A stretch of 64,000 bases of DNA from Enterococcus lemanii (GCF_016909125.1 NZ_JAFBFD010000004.1:1-64000); one strand, 5' to 3'. Numbered from the stretch's first letter, positions 37,376 through 46,378 are shown. Notes: generated by a model not told the origin, from the sequence alone. Translations and numbers: made by a program.

Positions 37376-37558
37376 ACGATGCCCCCTTTGTAAACGCTTT
37401 ATTATTTAAAATAAGTATGCCATAGATTCAATGAATTTTAAACAAATTACACTTGATTGAAATCATTATTTTTCGTTTGTTTTTTCAGTAGAGCATATTT
37501 TTTGCATATAGTTCGAATTCGTAATAAAATCAAATTATCAATTAAGGAGGGCTTGCGA

Positions 37559-38659
37559 ATGTTAAAGACAACAGGAATTCATCATATTTCATCGATTGTA
37601 GGCCATGCGCAACGCAATGTTGATTTTTATGCGGGCATCTTAGGACTTAGACTTGTAAAAAAGACGTTAAATTTTGACGATAAAAGTCATTATCATTTTT
37701 ATTTTGGCAATCAAGACGGCAGCACAGGTTTAGTGACGACTTTTCCATGGAATGATGCCATTGAAGGTCGCGTGGGTGATGGTCAAGTCGGAATTTCGCA
37801 ATACGCGATTCCAACAGGTAGTTTTTCTTTTTGGCAAGAACAGCTAACCAAAAAACAGATAAAACATTTTTCTTACACCCGTTTTGGTCAAAAAAGACTC
37901 GGTTTTAAAGACCCGGATGGCTTAGAATTAGAATTCGTAGAAAAAAATTATCCGACCACGCATCATTGGGCTTTTGGCGAAATCACGGCTGATCAAGCGT
38001 TCATCGGTATTCAAAGTGCAAGCTTGTATTCCCAAAAACCAGAAAAAACGTATCAAGTGTTAACCGAACTTCTTGGCTACGAAAAAGCAGCAGAAGACGA
38101 GGAGTACCATCAATTACAAGTGAATGAACAACTGGGTGGCACACTTGAGTTAAATAAAAAATTAAGAAGCAATGGGCGAACAGGAATTGGTGCGGTTCAC
38201 CATATTGCTTTTAAAGTAAAAACAGCAGAAATTGAGGCGTGGCGTCAAAAAATCATAGCCGCGGGATTACGTCCAACTGAAGTAAAAAATCGTAAATATT
38301 TTAAATCACTATATTTTAGAGAACCAGGTGGTATTTTAATTGAATTGGCGACAGAAGGGCCAGGTGTTTTAGTCGATGAAACACTGGAAAATTTAGGTGA
38401 AAATTTATTAATTCCGCCACATTTTATCGGTGAAAGTGCTGAAATCGAAGCCACACTAATGCCTGTATTTGTTCGAGAAGTTAGCCAACTAGGCGATTAT
38501 GGCTACCGTGATCGTTATGAATTTGAAGTTTTACAAGGAAAAGAACAATTAAAAACGAAGATTGCTGCATTGCGTTCAAAAGCAAGTACGCAACCATTAA
38601 CGGAAGCAGAACAAAAAATGTTAACACAATTTAGAACGCAACTCGTAAAATTAAAATAA
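37559..38659 (+). CDS. Ring-cleaving dioxygenase-like VOC protein (MhqO family)
   Basis: A 366-residue protein with two vicinal-oxygen-chelate modules (TGIHHISSIVGHAQRNVDFYAGILGLRLVKKTLNFDD, and a second HHIAFKVK at about 210 with REPGGILIELATEGPG). Metal ligands are the histidines in IHHIS and AVHHIAF and the glutamate in IELATE. The MhqO/YfiE-like family counters quinones and diamide in bacilli. ATG 37559 follows AAGGAGG with 8-base spacing; an upstream in-frame start would add a hydrophobic 34-residue tail without RBS. The esterase gene begins 14 bases later, so the pair matches the mhqO-mhqD arrangement. Confidence 0.88.
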   Translation: MLKTTGIHHISSIVGHAQRNVDFYAGILGLRLVKKTLNFDDKSHYHFYFGNQDGSTGLVTTFPWNDAIEGRVGDGQVGISQYAIPTGSFSFWQEQLTKKQIKHFSYTRFGQKRLGFKDPDGLELEFVEKNYPTTHHWAFGEITADQAFIGIQSASLYSQKPEKTYQVLTELLGYEKAAEDEEYHQLQVNEQLGGTLELNKKLRSNGRTGIGAVHHIAFKVKTAEIEAWRQKIIAAGLRPTEVKNRKYFKSLYFREPGGILIELATEGPGVLVDETLENLGENLLIPPHFIGESAEIEATLMPVFVREVSQLGDYGYRDRYEFEVLQGKEQLKTKIAALRSKASTQPLTEAEQKMLTQFRTQLVKLK

Positions 38660-38673
38660 AGGATGTGAATCAA

Positions 38674-39270
38674 ATGCAGCATATTTATATTCCTGGAGGA
38701 AATGACCAAGTCTTCATCTTACTGCACGGCACTGGCGGAAATGCGTCGAGTCTTTTTGAAATTGCCCGTTACTTAGACCCAGCAGCGGCATTATTAGGGT
38801 TTCAAGGAGAAGTCGAAGAAGCGGGGATGGCTCGTTACTTTGCGCGCTACCAAGACGGGAGCTTTGACTTACGTTCGTTAGCCAGCGCGACACAAGATTT
38901 ATATGATTCTTTACAAAAAGTACGCCAACAATATGATTTAACGACCAAAAAACTTGTTTTACTTGGGTATTCAAATGGGGCGAATCTAGGGATTAATTTA
39001 TTAAAAGAATTTACCGAATTGCCGATTGCACGTGCCGTTTTTCTACACCCATCGACGGTGCGCCCTGAAATTGCTTTTAAAGCACAAACGCAATTGAAAG
39101 TGTTACTCACTAGTGGTGAAAATGACCCCTATGTGACGAGTCAACAGTTTACTAACTTAAAACAACAACTGGAGAAAACACCGATTATGACGAGTACGTT
39201 TACTCATGCCTATGGTCACCAACTGATTCAAGAAGAATTAGAACAAGTGAAGGATTTCCTTACACGTTAA
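38674..39270 (+). CDS. Alpha/beta-hydrolase, carboxylesterase (MhqD family)
   Basis: A 198-residue hydrolase of the YfhM/MhqD phospholipase-carboxylesterase type. LLHGTGGN forms the oxyanion region, GYSNGANLG contains the nucleophilic serine, ENDPYV the aspartate, and AYGHQL the histidine. Length is normal. ATG 38674 is 11 bases after AAAGGA; the GTG at 38665 is too close. It is the second gene of the pair with the MhqO-like dioxygenase; both may be induced by electrophiles, but no MhqR regulator is nearby. Confidence 0.88.
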   Translation: MQHIYIPGGNDQVFILLHGTGGNASSLFEIARYLDPAAALLGFQGEVEEAGMARYFARYQDGSFDLRSLASATQDLYDSLQKVRQQYDLTTKKLVLLGYSNGANLGINLLKEFTELPIARAVFLHPSTVRPEIAFKAQTQLKVLLTSGENDPYVTSQQFTNLKQQLEKTPIMTSTFTHAYGHQLIQEELEQVKDFLTR

Positions 39271-39311
39271 AAAAACGAGAATGTCTGCTCAATTGACATT
39301 CTCGTTTTTTC
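39270..39311 (+). terminator. Terminator after the MhqD-like gene
   Basis: AAAAAACGAGAATGTC pairs with GACATTCTCGTTTTTT around a short loop. Confidence 0.92.
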
Positions 39312-39382
39312 TTATGTCGACAAAACAATGCAAACAAGGTATATTGAATAAAAATAAGTGGAGAAAAAGTCGAGGTGTAACC

Positions 39383-40063
39383 ATGGCAAGAGAAATAAAT
39401 TATCAAAATGAAGCCTATGCGGCGATTAAAAATTTAATTTTAAAATCACAACTGATACCAGGACAGAAAATTTCGAAAAATGAATTAGTTGATTTATTAG
39501 ACATTGGGGATACACCGGTCAGAGAAGCCATTCTTTTATTGAAAAATGAAGGGCTTTTTCACGTAATTCCTCAAAGCGGTACTTATGTGTCAAAAATTAA
39601 TTTACAAGAAGTCTTTGAGGCGAAATTTGTCCGAGAAAACATTGAAAAAATTGTTTTTGCAGAAGTTTGCACACAAATCACTCAAGAGCAATTGCAAGAA
39701 TTGGAAAAAAAAGTTAAGATTCAACGGATTTATTTTGAAGCCAATGATCAGGAGATGTATTTTAAGTTAGACGAAGAATTTCATCGGTATTTTTATGAAA
39801 TTACGAATAAGTTATTTGTTTGGCAATGGATTCAGTCGATTAATATCTCTTTTAATCGTTGTCGCTATTTGCGTTTAGAAGTCAAAGAATTAAAGTGGCA
39901 AGATATTTTAGAAGAACACGAAAAAATGATTGAATTGATTCGTCAAGGTAAAAAACAAGCATTGATTGAGTTAGCAGTTGCACATATGGAGCGAATTCAT
40001 CATGACGTTAAAATTATTTTACAACAATTTCCAGATTATTTTGAAGGAAATCCGAATGAATAG
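39383..40063 (+). CDS. GntR family regulator (FCD/UxuR-type)
   Basis: A 226-residue regulator. The N-terminal winged helix is AYAAIKNLILKSQLIPGQKISKNELVDLLDIGDTPVREAILLLKNEGLF. The C-terminal all-helical FCD domain follows (DEEFHRYFYEIT, AHMERIHHDV). ATG 39383 fits CGAGGTG. FCD-type GntR proteins commonly sense hexuronate-pathway metabolites, and this one is upstream of the uxu chimera, so I infer it controlled uxuB-uxuA. Confidence 0.9.
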   Translation: MAREINYQNEAYAAIKNLILKSQLIPGQKISKNELVDLLDIGDTPVREAILLLKNEGLFHVIPQSGTYVSKINLQEVFEAKFVRENIEKIVFAEVCTQITQEQLQELEKKVKIQRIYFEANDQEMYFKLDEEFHRYFYEITNKLFVWQWIQSINISFNRCRYLRLEVKELKWQDILEEHEKMIELIRQGKKQALIELAVAHMERIHHDVKIILQQFPDYFEGNPNE

Positions 40064-40073
40064 AAAAAGAAAA

Positions 40074-40120
40074 GCAGCTTGCTTAAAGGAAAAACAGCCT
40101 TTTAAGCAAACTGTTTTTTT
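40074..40120 (+). terminator. Terminator after the GntR gene
   Basis: CAGCTTGCTTAAAGG pairs with CCTTTTAAGCAAACTG with two mismatches, followed by T7. Confidence 0.75.
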
Positions 40121-40232
40121 TATTTTCCTTGCTAAAAATAAAAATGCATATCAATATACTAATATATCAGTTTGTTGAAGATAGATAAAAATGAAGAATG
40201 AGTAAAAAAAGAAAAACGAGGAGGAAATCTTT

Positions 40233-41177
40233 GTGGAATTAAAGCAATCGATCTTATCAGATCCAGTATTATTAAAAAATGGATACGCTTTCCCGAGTTA
40301 TGATAGCGCGAAAGTTAAAGCAGCTACTTTAAATGAGCCAACTTGGTTGCATTTAGGAGCGGGTAATATCTTTCGTGCATTTTTAGGTTCTTGCCAACAA
40401 AAATTATTGAATCGAGGGCTGGCTAAGACAGGCATTATCGTTGCAGAAGGCTATGATTATGAAATTGTTGATGTTTTAAGGCAATACGAAGAGTTAACGG
40501 TAAACGTCACCTTAAAAGAATCTGGAGAAGTTGAAAAAGAAAGTAATGGCTTGACGCTACCAGGATGGGAACCTGAGCGACTTGCGCGTATTAAAGATTT
40601 ATTTGTGGCTTATGAGGGATTTGATGAGAAGCGCTTAAGAGCAAATTTCAAGTATTTCATGGATGCAATTATCCCAACGTGTGAGGCATACGATATTAAA
40701 ATGGCGATTCATCCTGATGACCCACCGTTTTCAATTTTTGGGTTACCAAGACTCGTGAATAACATCGAAAATATTGATCAATTACTAGCAGTCAATCCAA
40801 GTCCTTATAATGGGCTCACATTTTGTACGGGCTCTCTTGGCGCGGATCCAAGCAATGATTTAGTGAAGATGATTGCACGCTACCATGATCGGATTCATTT
40901 TATGCATGTTCGCAATGTTCGGGTGGATGCAAATGGTGATTTTAGTGAAGTGTCACATCGGACGCAAGATGGTACCGTTGATATTACGGGCGTGATGGCT
41001 GCTCTAGCGAAAATAGACTATTCAGGCTACCTTCGCCCAGATCATGGTCGTCATATTTTTGGAGAAAATGCCAGTAACGTCCGCCCTGGTTACGGTCTGT
41101 ATGATCGTGCATTAGGTGCGATGTATTTAGCTGGAAGTTGGGATATGGCTAGAAAAATACAGCACGCCGTTGACTAG
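40233..41177 (+). CDS. Chimeric ORF: UxuB N-terminus joined to UxuA C-terminus
   Basis: A 314-residue frame made of two unrelated parts. Residues 1 to about 102 match fructuronate reductase (UxuB, mannitol dehydrogenase family): LSDPVLLKNGYAFPSYD, PTWLHLGAGNIFRAFLG, VAEGYDYEIVD, VTLKESGEVEK. Residues about 104-314 match the C-terminal half of mannonate dehydratase (UxuA): LPGWEPERLARI, IHPDDPPFSIFGLPR, FCTGSLG, HVRNV, DHGRHI. The UxuA metal ligands (His, Cys, His, Asp) remain, but the first barrel half is lost, as is most of UxuB. The junction is near 40536-40547 and is in frame. It is probably an inactive deletion relic of a uxuB-uxuA operon; an expressed fusion with a role is possible but unlikely. 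GAGGAG precedes the start. Confidence 0.82.
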   Translation: MELKQSILSDPVLLKNGYAFPSYDSAKVKAATLNEPTWLHLGAGNIFRAFLGSCQQKLLNRGLAKTGIIVAEGYDYEIVDVLRQYEELTVNVTLKESGEVEKESNGLTLPGWEPERLARIKDLFVAYEGFDEKRLRANFKYFMDAIIPTCEAYDIKMAIHPDDPPFSIFGLPRLVNNIENIDQLLAVNPSPYNGLTFCTGSLGADPSNDLVKMIARYHDRIHFMHVRNVRVDANGDFSEVSHRTQDGTVDITGVMAALAKIDYSGYLRPDHGRHIFGENASNVRPGYGLYDRALGAMYLAGSWDMARKIQHAVD

Positions 41178-41194
41178 AATAGGTTTAAAAAAAT

Positions 41195-41231
41195 AAAAAA
41201 CTGGGTGAATGCATGTCACCCAGTTTTTTTG
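41195..41231 (+). terminator. Terminator after the uxu chimera
   Basis: AAAAAACTGGGTGA pairs with TCACCCAGTTTTTTT around a 7-base loop. Confidence 0.92.
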
Positions 41232-41284
41232 CTAGCGTAAAAAAATGACAAATAAAAAGTGGGGATGGATCGGTTAAAAGCGGC

Positions 41285-41593
41285 TTATTTTGTAAACAAA
41301 CCTCTTGTTTCGTTAACCGGCATAACAAAAACAACGCCTGAAAAATCTTTTTCCGCATTCATCTCTTGGTCAACCGCTTCAACAATCGCTGCGGTTTTTT
41401 CTTCTTCCGACAAAATTAAGATGATTTCTTTTTCGGGTTCAATGGGTAAATCAAACAATTTTGATTTTACTGCACTACCAACACCGCGACCGTGAATAAT
41501 CGTTCCGCCAGTCGAGCCTGCTTTTTCCGCAGCTTCTAAAACAGCATCTAATTTTTCTTTATTAACAATGATAAAAATTGCTTCATGTGACAT
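41285..41593 (-). CDS. PII-like signalling protein (second of two)
   Basis: A 102-residue protein with the PII/ferredoxin-like fold pattern. HEAIFIIVNKEKLDAVLEAAEKAG forms strand 1 and helix 1, and TGGTIIHGRGVGSAVKSKLFDLPIEPEKEIILILS covers strand 2, the T-loop region and strand 3. Helix 2 and the last strand (GVVFVMPVNETRGLF) follow. The T-loop is altered and the usual uridylylated tyrosine is absent. It begins 2 bases after the first PII-like gene and is the third gene of the DUF1538 operon. PII proteins bind transporters and sense nucleotides, so I infer it gates the DUF1538 protein. Confidence 0.85.
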   Translation of the reverse strand: MSHEAIFIIVNKEKLDAVLEAAEKAGSTGGTIIHGRGVGSAVKSKLFDLPIEPEKEIILILSEEEKTAAIVEAVDQEMNAEKDFSGVVFVMPVNETRGLFTK

Positions 41594-41595
41594 CG

Positions 41596-41937
41596 CTACT
41601 CCTCCTTGAATTGTTCAAGTAATCTTCTTTTTTGGCTATAACATTGTTTGAGTGGCATCGAAAAAGTAATGCCGTGATTGGGCTTATCTAAGTGGAATTT
41701 TTGATTCATTTTATCATGAAAATTCGTTTCCTGAGCCTTATCAATGATGGATAAAGTAATTTCTTTTCTTGTATCCATCACACCAAGAAAGTTGAGCCAA
41801 CTATTGTTAATGGTTCCTTTCCCTAAAACAGTCGTACTAAAGTAAGCACCAAGTTCTTGGGAGTAGTTTAGAATCTCACTTCCTTTGCCGTATTCTGAAA
41901 TCGAACAAAACAAGATTAATTCTTTGCTAGTCTTCAT
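41596..41937 (-). CDS. PII-like protein (first of two)
   Basis: A 113-residue protein of the same broad fold: KELILFCSISEYGKGSEILNYSQELGA, FSTTVLGKGTINN, MDTRKEITLSIIDK, GITFSMPLKQC. It is more divergent than its partner, and the sequence after residue 100 is basic. The gene overlaps the end of the DUF1538 gene by 11 bases (ATG at 41937), which suggests translational coupling. Together the two proteins could form hetero-oligomers or respond to different signals. Confidence 0.75.
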   Translation of the reverse strand: MKTSKELILFCSISEYGKGSEILNYSQELGAYFSTTVLGKGTINNSWLNFLGVMDTRKEITLSIIDKAQETNFHDKMNQKFHLDKPNHGITFSMPLKQCYSQKRRLLEQFKEE

Positions 41938-43405
41938 ATTCTAATTGCCTTCTTTCTCTTATTCTGAATATTAACCCGAGGATTTGAAGTGCGACAATCG
42001 GTGTCATGGCGACCGTTGCGATGACGCCAAAACCATCAACTAAAACATTCGCCGTTGGAATCGCATTTGCAGCTCCTTGTGTAAAGGCTAAAATAAAAGT
42101 AGCCGTCATCGGACCAGAGGCAACCCCACCTGAATCGTAGGCAATCCCTACGAAAATTGGCGGTACCTTAAATGAAAGGAGCGAGCCTAAAGCAAAACCA
42201 GGTAGTAAAATATGCCACAAACGTAAAGAAGGACTCATAATTCGAATCATCGATAAGCTAACGGCAATCGCAATCCCAATTGAAAGGGTAATTAAAATGA
42301 CGTTTTTCTTTAGATGACCCGAAGTCACTTCTTCGACTTGCTGCGTTAAAATATACACAGCAGGTTCAGCCAACACCACAACCATACCTAAAGCTAATCC
42401 AACCCAAGGCAGTAAATAAAAGTAGTTACTTGCTAAACCTTCACCCATCATGCGTCCAATTTCCATAAAGCCCGCATTAACCCCAACTAAAAAGAGACTC
42501 AAACCAATATAAGTATAAAGTAACCCTTTTAAAATCAGCCTACGACTTCTTTTGCTAAGTTTGAATTTCCACTGGTTAAAAACAAGGAATAAGAGCAATA
42601 AAGGCAGTAAAGTAAAAATGGATTCTTTAAAAGTAGCTGGCAAAATACCAAAGTAAGGTTGTAAAATCCCTTGCGCTACTGTAAAATGCTCGGCGCTTCC
42701 TTCGACTTGCGTTATCCCTTTGACCAAACTCATGATCATAATTGCTAAAATTGGCCCAGTTGAAGCGAGTCCTACAAGCCCGAAGCTATCCTCTTCAGAA
42801 GCATCGCCACCTTTAAATTGCGAAACACCAAAACCTAAAGCCAAAATAAAGGGGGTCGTCATCGCCCCAGTTGTTGCGCCAGATGCATCAACAGAAATCG
42901 CCAAAAACTCATCAATCACAAACAAACCTAAAATAAAAATGCAACCATAAATAATAAGTAAAAAGCGATTGAGTTTTTTTGAATAAACAATTCGTAGTAA
43001 TCCGAGTGACACCATGATTCCGACCCCAACAGAAACGACAATTAAGATGAGCAAACCAGAAATAGTACCCTCAGATGCCGTGTTGACCTCACTTGCTAAA
43101 ATTTGTAAATCGGGTTCAGCAATCGTAATTAAAAAACCAAGTAAAAAACCGAGTAATCCGACGGTAAAAGAGTGGTTGGCCTTTGCGACCGTTTCTCCCA
43201 TTAATTTTCCGATTTCTTCAATCCCGATTTGGGCGCCGAATAAAAAAATCCCTAAACCTAAAATGATTAAGAGGGCGCCGAGTAAGAAACGAAATAAAGC
43301 GTCTGTTTCAATGGGAACAAGGGTAAAGTTTAACAGTAGTACAAGTAAAGTAATGGGCAAAACCGAAAAGGCGACCTCTTTAAATTTGTGCGCTAAAAGA
43401 TTCAA
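41927..43405 (-). CDS. DUF1538 membrane protein (putative PII-regulated transporter)
   Basis: A 492-residue polytopic protein of about 12 helices built of two halves. The repeats correspond as FGAQIGIEEIGKLMGETVA with VGVNAGFMEIGRMMGEGLA, ITIAEPDLQILASEV with VVLAEPAVYILTQQVEEV, and DASGATTGAMTTPFILA with DSGGVASGPMTATFILA. Duplicated AEP and D-SG-SG-MT motifs inside the membrane look like substrate-site loops of a transporter. The substrate is unknown. It heads an operon with two PII-like genes, the arrangement known for DUF1538 proteins in other bacteria. GGAGG lies before the ATG. Confidence 0.85.
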   Translation of the reverse strand: MNLLAHKFKEVAFSVLPITLLVLLLNFTLVPIETDALFRFLLGALLIILGLGIFLFGAQIGIEEIGKLMGETVAKANHSFTVGLLGFLLGFLITIAEPDLQILASEVNTASEGTISGLLILIVVSVGVGIMVSLGLLRIVYSKKLNRFLLIIYGCIFILGLFVIDEFLAISVDASGATTGAMTTPFILALGFGVSQFKGGDASEEDSFGLVGLASTGPILAIMIMSLVKGITQVEGSAEHFTVAQGILQPYFGILPATFKESIFTLLPLLLLFLVFNQWKFKLSKRSRRLILKGLLYTYIGLSLFLVGVNAGFMEIGRMMGEGLASNYFYLLPWVGLALGMVVVLAEPAVYILTQQVEEVTSGHLKKNVILITLSIGIAIAVSLSMIRIMSPSLRLWHILLPGFALGSLLSFKVPPIFVGIAYDSGGVASGPMTATFILAFTQGAANAIPTANVLVDGFGVIATVAMTPIVALQILGLIFRIRERRQLEYED

Positions 43406-43484
43406 ATAAACATTCCTCCTTATTTTTTATTTTATGTGTGTTCATTGTACCATAATGCAGCTCAAGCTTAGCTTTTAAAAATCA

Positions 43485-43522
43485 AAAAATAAGCTATAAC
43501 GGAAAGCTATAGCTTATTTTTG
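43485..43522. terminator. Bidirectional terminator between DUF1538 operon and gpmI
   Basis: AAAAATAAGCTATA pairs with TATAGCTTATTTTT. It ends the gpmI transcript (minus strand). Confidence 0.85.
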
Positions 43523-43531
43523 CAATAGTGC

Positions 43532-45058
43532 TTATTTAATTAAAGAAGAACCAGTCATATCACTTGGTTTTTCAACTTCTAATAAATCTAACATTGTTGG
43601 CGCTAGATCAGATAAAGCACCGTCGCCACGCAATGAAATCCCATCTTTTGTCACAATCACTGGAACAGGTACAGTTGTGTGAGCAGTATGTGGATTGCCA
43701 TTTTCATCCATCATGGTTTCTGAATTACCATGGTCAGCGGTGATGATTGCGTAACCGCCACGTGCTAAGATCGCATCCACAACCCGACCTAAACCTTCGT
43801 CAACTGCTTCAATCGCTTTGACAGTTGGTTCAACCATACCAGAGTGACCAACCATATCAGGGTTGGCGTAGTTTAAGATGATCGCTTCATGGTTACCTGC
43901 TTCAATGTCAGCCACCAGTGCATCGGTTACTTCATAGGCGCTCATTTCAGGTTGTAAATCATAAGTCGCAACTTTTGGTGAAGGAATTAAAATACGATCT
44001 TCGCCTGGGAATTCTTCGTTACGGCCACCATTCATAAAGAAGGTTACGTGTGGGTATTTTTCTGTTTCAGCAATGCGTAATTGTTTTAAGCCAGCATTTG
44101 ATAAGACTTCACCTAAAACGTTTTTCATTTCAATTGGTTCAAAGGCAACCTCTGCGACAACAGTTGGCGAGTATAAAGTCATGCTGACCAATTTCACGTC
44201 TTTTTTCGCTCCACGGTCAAATAAATCCCATTCATTCATCGTGATGGCTTGAGATAACTGAATGGCACGGTCTGGACGGAAGTTCGCAAATAAAATACCG
44301 TCTTTGTCATCGATCGTTGCAACGGGTTGGCCATCTTTTTCAATGACAACTGGTTCAACAAATTCATCAAAGACTTCATTGGCATAGCTTGCTTCAATGA
44401 CATCAACAGCTGAGGTTGCTTTTGGTCCGTTTCCGTGAACGATGACGTTGTAGGCTTTTTCAACACGTTCCCAACGTTTATCACGGTCCATTGCATAGTA
44501 ACGACCTGAAACAGAAGCGATTTCGCCAAAGTTCATGTCTGCTAACGCTTTTTCTAATTCTTTCACATAACCAAGACCAGAATTAGGTGCGACGTCACGA
44601 CCGTCCATGAAGACGTGTAAGTAAACGTTCTTCAACCCTTTTTCTTTGGCAACGCGAACAGATTCGATGATATGGCTAATATGGCTATGAACCCCACCAT
44701 CAGATAAAAGGCCAAAAATATGTAATTTTGAATCATTTTCTTTCACATAATCAATTAAACCGTTAATTACTGGGTTTTCTTCAAACTCTTTGTCTAAGAT
44801 TGCTTTGTCAATACGTGTTAAGCTTTGGTAAACCGTACGACCTGCGCCAATATTTGTGTGACCAACTTCTGAGTTCCCCATTTGACCAACAGGTAAACCA
44901 ACATCTAAGCCAGACGCTTTCAATTGGGTGTGTGGGTATTGATTGTAGTAACGGTCAAAATTTGGTTTGTGTGCAAGAGCAACCGCATTTCCAACGGTTT
45001 CATCTCTTAAACCAAAACCATCTAAAATAATTAAGGCAACTGGTACATGTTTTGTCAT
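43532..45058 (-). CDS. gpmI: 2,3-bisphosphoglycerate-independent phosphoglycerate mutase
   Basis: A 508-residue manganese-dependent glycolytic mutase interconverting 3- and 2-phosphoglycerate. The start (ALIILDGFG) holds a metal-binding aspartate, [14 protein letters not shown] holds the phosphorylated serine (S63), and VHSHISHI and [10 protein letters not shown] belong to the transferase insert. [11 protein letters not shown] supplies the last metal ligands. Length is exact for the family. AGGAGG precedes the ATG on the minus strand. It stands alone rather than in the gap-pgk-tpi-eno operon. It works in the glycolysis fed by the sugars of this locus. Confidence 0.97.
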   Translation of the reverse strand: MTKHVPVALIILDGFGLRDETVGNAVALAHKPNFDRYYNQYPHTQLKASGLDVGLPVGQMGNSEVGHTNIGAGRTVYQSLTRIDKAILDKEFEENPVINGLIDYVKENDSKLHIFGLLSDGGVHSHISHIIESVRVAKEKGLKNVYLHVFMDGRDVAPNSGLGYVKELEKALADMNFGEIASVSGRYYAMDRDKRWERVEKAYNVIVHGNGPKATSAVDVIEASYANEVFDEFVEPVVIEKDGQPVATIDDKDGILFANFRPDRAIQLSQAITMNEWDLFDRGAKKDVKLVSMTLYSPTVVAEVAFEPIEMKNVLGEVLSNAGLKQLRIAETEKYPHVTFFMNGGRNEEFPGEDRILIPSPKVATYDLQPEMSAYEVTDALVADIEAGNHEAIILNYANPDMVGHSGMVEPTVKAIEAVDEGLGRVVDAILARGGYAIITADHGNSETMMDENGNPHTAHTTVPVPVIVTKDGISLRGDGALSDLAPTMLDLLEVEKPSDMTGSSLIK

Positions 45059-45119
45059 GGAAATTTCCTCCTAAAATTAAATGAAAAGTTTCATTTTATC
45101 TTGAAACATCAACGCCTAT

Positions 45120-45148
45120 ATCATAGCACTTTTGAATTGAATTTTCTA
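45120..45148 (-). promoter_or_regulatory. Promoter of gpmI
   Basis: On the minus strand TAGAAA (45143-45148), a 17-base spacer and TATGAT (45120-45125) lie about 60 bases upstream of gpmI. Confidence 0.5.
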
Positions 45149-45289
45149 GACACTTAGTAAAAAGATTCACAGTTTTATTGAAAATTAATGAATGTTTTCA
45201 TTTTTAAGCATTTTTTCAAAAAAAGAAGGAAAAGTCGTGTGAATAACAGAATCGCAACTCCCCGTTGACAAGATGACAAGTGCGTTTTC

Positions 45290-45318
45290 TTGTGTGTAAA
45301 TCGCGAAATCCGTATACT
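45290..45318 (+). promoter_or_regulatory. Promoter of the first XRE membrane regulator
   Basis: TTGTGT (45290-45295), a 17-base spacer and TATACT (45313-45318). A TTGACA about 27 bases further upstream may belong to another start or an operator. Confidence 0.5.
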
Positions 45319-45354
45319 TCTAAGTGAAAAGGAAGAAAAAAGGAGGAAAAGAAA

Positions 45355-46329
45355 ATGTTAGGGGATAAGATTATGCACCACCGAAAAAAAGCAGGGTGGA
45401 CACAAGAAGAATTTGCCGAAAAATTAAATGTGTCTCGTCAGTCCGTTTCAAAATGGGAAGGCAATCAATCGATTCCCGATGTGAATAAACTTTTACAAAT
45501 CAGTGAACTATTCGGAGTGAGTGTTGATTATTTATTAAAAGAAGCATTAGTGGAGCCGGAATTTTTAGAAGGTGAAGAGGACACGGGTATTCGTCAAGTT
45601 TCATTAGAAGAAACGAATCAATATATTGAAATTAGTGAAAAAGCCGCTAAGAAAATTGGCCTTGGCGTCAGCTTATGTATTTTATCACCAACCGCTTTGA
45701 TGTTCCTCATTGCAGCCAGTGAGAATCGTTGGTTAAATCTATCGAGTAATTTTGCAGTTGGAATCGGGATGGTTTTCTTATTAATGATGGTTGCAGCGGG
45801 GGTTTCACTTTTTGTCAGTGTAGGCGCCCAATTACGTCAATATGAATTTTTAGAAAATGAAGTTTTTGAAACACAATATGGGGTCCGTCAATTAATAGAA
45901 GATAAAAGAGCCAAGTACCAAAGCACTTATACGAAATCATTGATTGTAGGAATTGTTTTATGTATTTTAGCCGCCATTCCGTTAATCTCACTCATCTTAG
46001 CCGACAGTGAGGCCACACTGGCACTACTTGGCGTTGTTTTTTTACTAATGATGGTTTCAGCCGGCGTTTATTTGCTTGTTTCTTCAGGTAGCCGTTGGTC
46101 GAGTTACGAAAAAATCTTACAAGAAGGAGAATATTCCAAAAAGAAAAAAGCCAATAAGAAAATGACCGATGCGATATTTGGTAGTTATTGGTTACTAGTA
46201 GTGGCTATTTACTTGGGCTATAGTTTTTTTACCATGAATTGGGAACGGAGCTGGATAATCTTTCCGGTCGCAGGTGTTTCGTTTGGGGTTTTAGCCATGC
46301 TTGTTTCGTTGTTTGAAAAAGAAAAATAA
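45355..46329 (+). CDS. XRE-family regulator with membrane domain
   Basis: A 324-residue protein. Residues 1-60 form a helix-turn-helix (AGWTQEEFAEKLNVSRQSVSKWEGNQSIPDVNKLLQISELFGV). The remainder has about six membrane helices. It contains an internal duplication: SLCILSPTALMFLIAAS with VFLLMMVAAGVSLFVSVG, then VLCILAAIPLISLILAD with VFLLMMVSAGVYLLVSSG. Such membrane-anchored XRE proteins are common in Firmicutes, and their signals are unknown. AGGAGG precedes the ATG. Confidence 0.9.
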   Translation: MLGDKIMHHRKKAGWTQEEFAEKLNVSRQSVSKWEGNQSIPDVNKLLQISELFGVSVDYLLKEALVEPEFLEGEEDTGIRQVSLEETNQYIEISEKAAKKIGLGVSLCILSPTALMFLIAASENRWLNLSSNFAVGIGMVFLLMMVAAGVSLFVSVGAQLRQYEFLENEVFETQYGVRQLIEDKRAKYQSTYTKSLIVGIVLCILAAIPLISLILADSEATLALLGVVFLLMMVSAGVYLLVSSGSRWSSYEKILQEGEYSKKKKANKKMTDAIFGSYWLLVVAIYLGYSFFTMNWERSWIIFPVAGVSFGVLAMLVSLFEKEK

Positions 46330-46338
46330 TATTTGTAG

Positions 46339-46378
46339 CAAAAAAACGAATCCTCCAGTGTCTAGGATTCGTTTTTTT
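46339..46378 (+). terminator. Terminator after the first XRE regulator
   Basis: AAAAAAACGAATCCT pairs with AGGATTCGTTTTTTT around a short loop. Confidence 0.92.

Noticed and set aside
37376-37460. Fluoride riboswitch before the CLC-F-like gene
   Set aside because: No crcB-motif core is visible; the gap is short and holds only a cre-like site.
40128-40190. GntR operator before the uxu chimera
   Set aside because: ATATCAATATACTAATATATCAG is suggestive, but AT-richness makes chance repeats likely and no clear palindrome with GT/AC core is present.
43014-43409. Long plus-strand ORF opposite the DUF1538 gene
   Set aside because: It is a shadow of the DUF1538 coding strand with no RBS and a low-complexity Lys/Pro/Ser composition.
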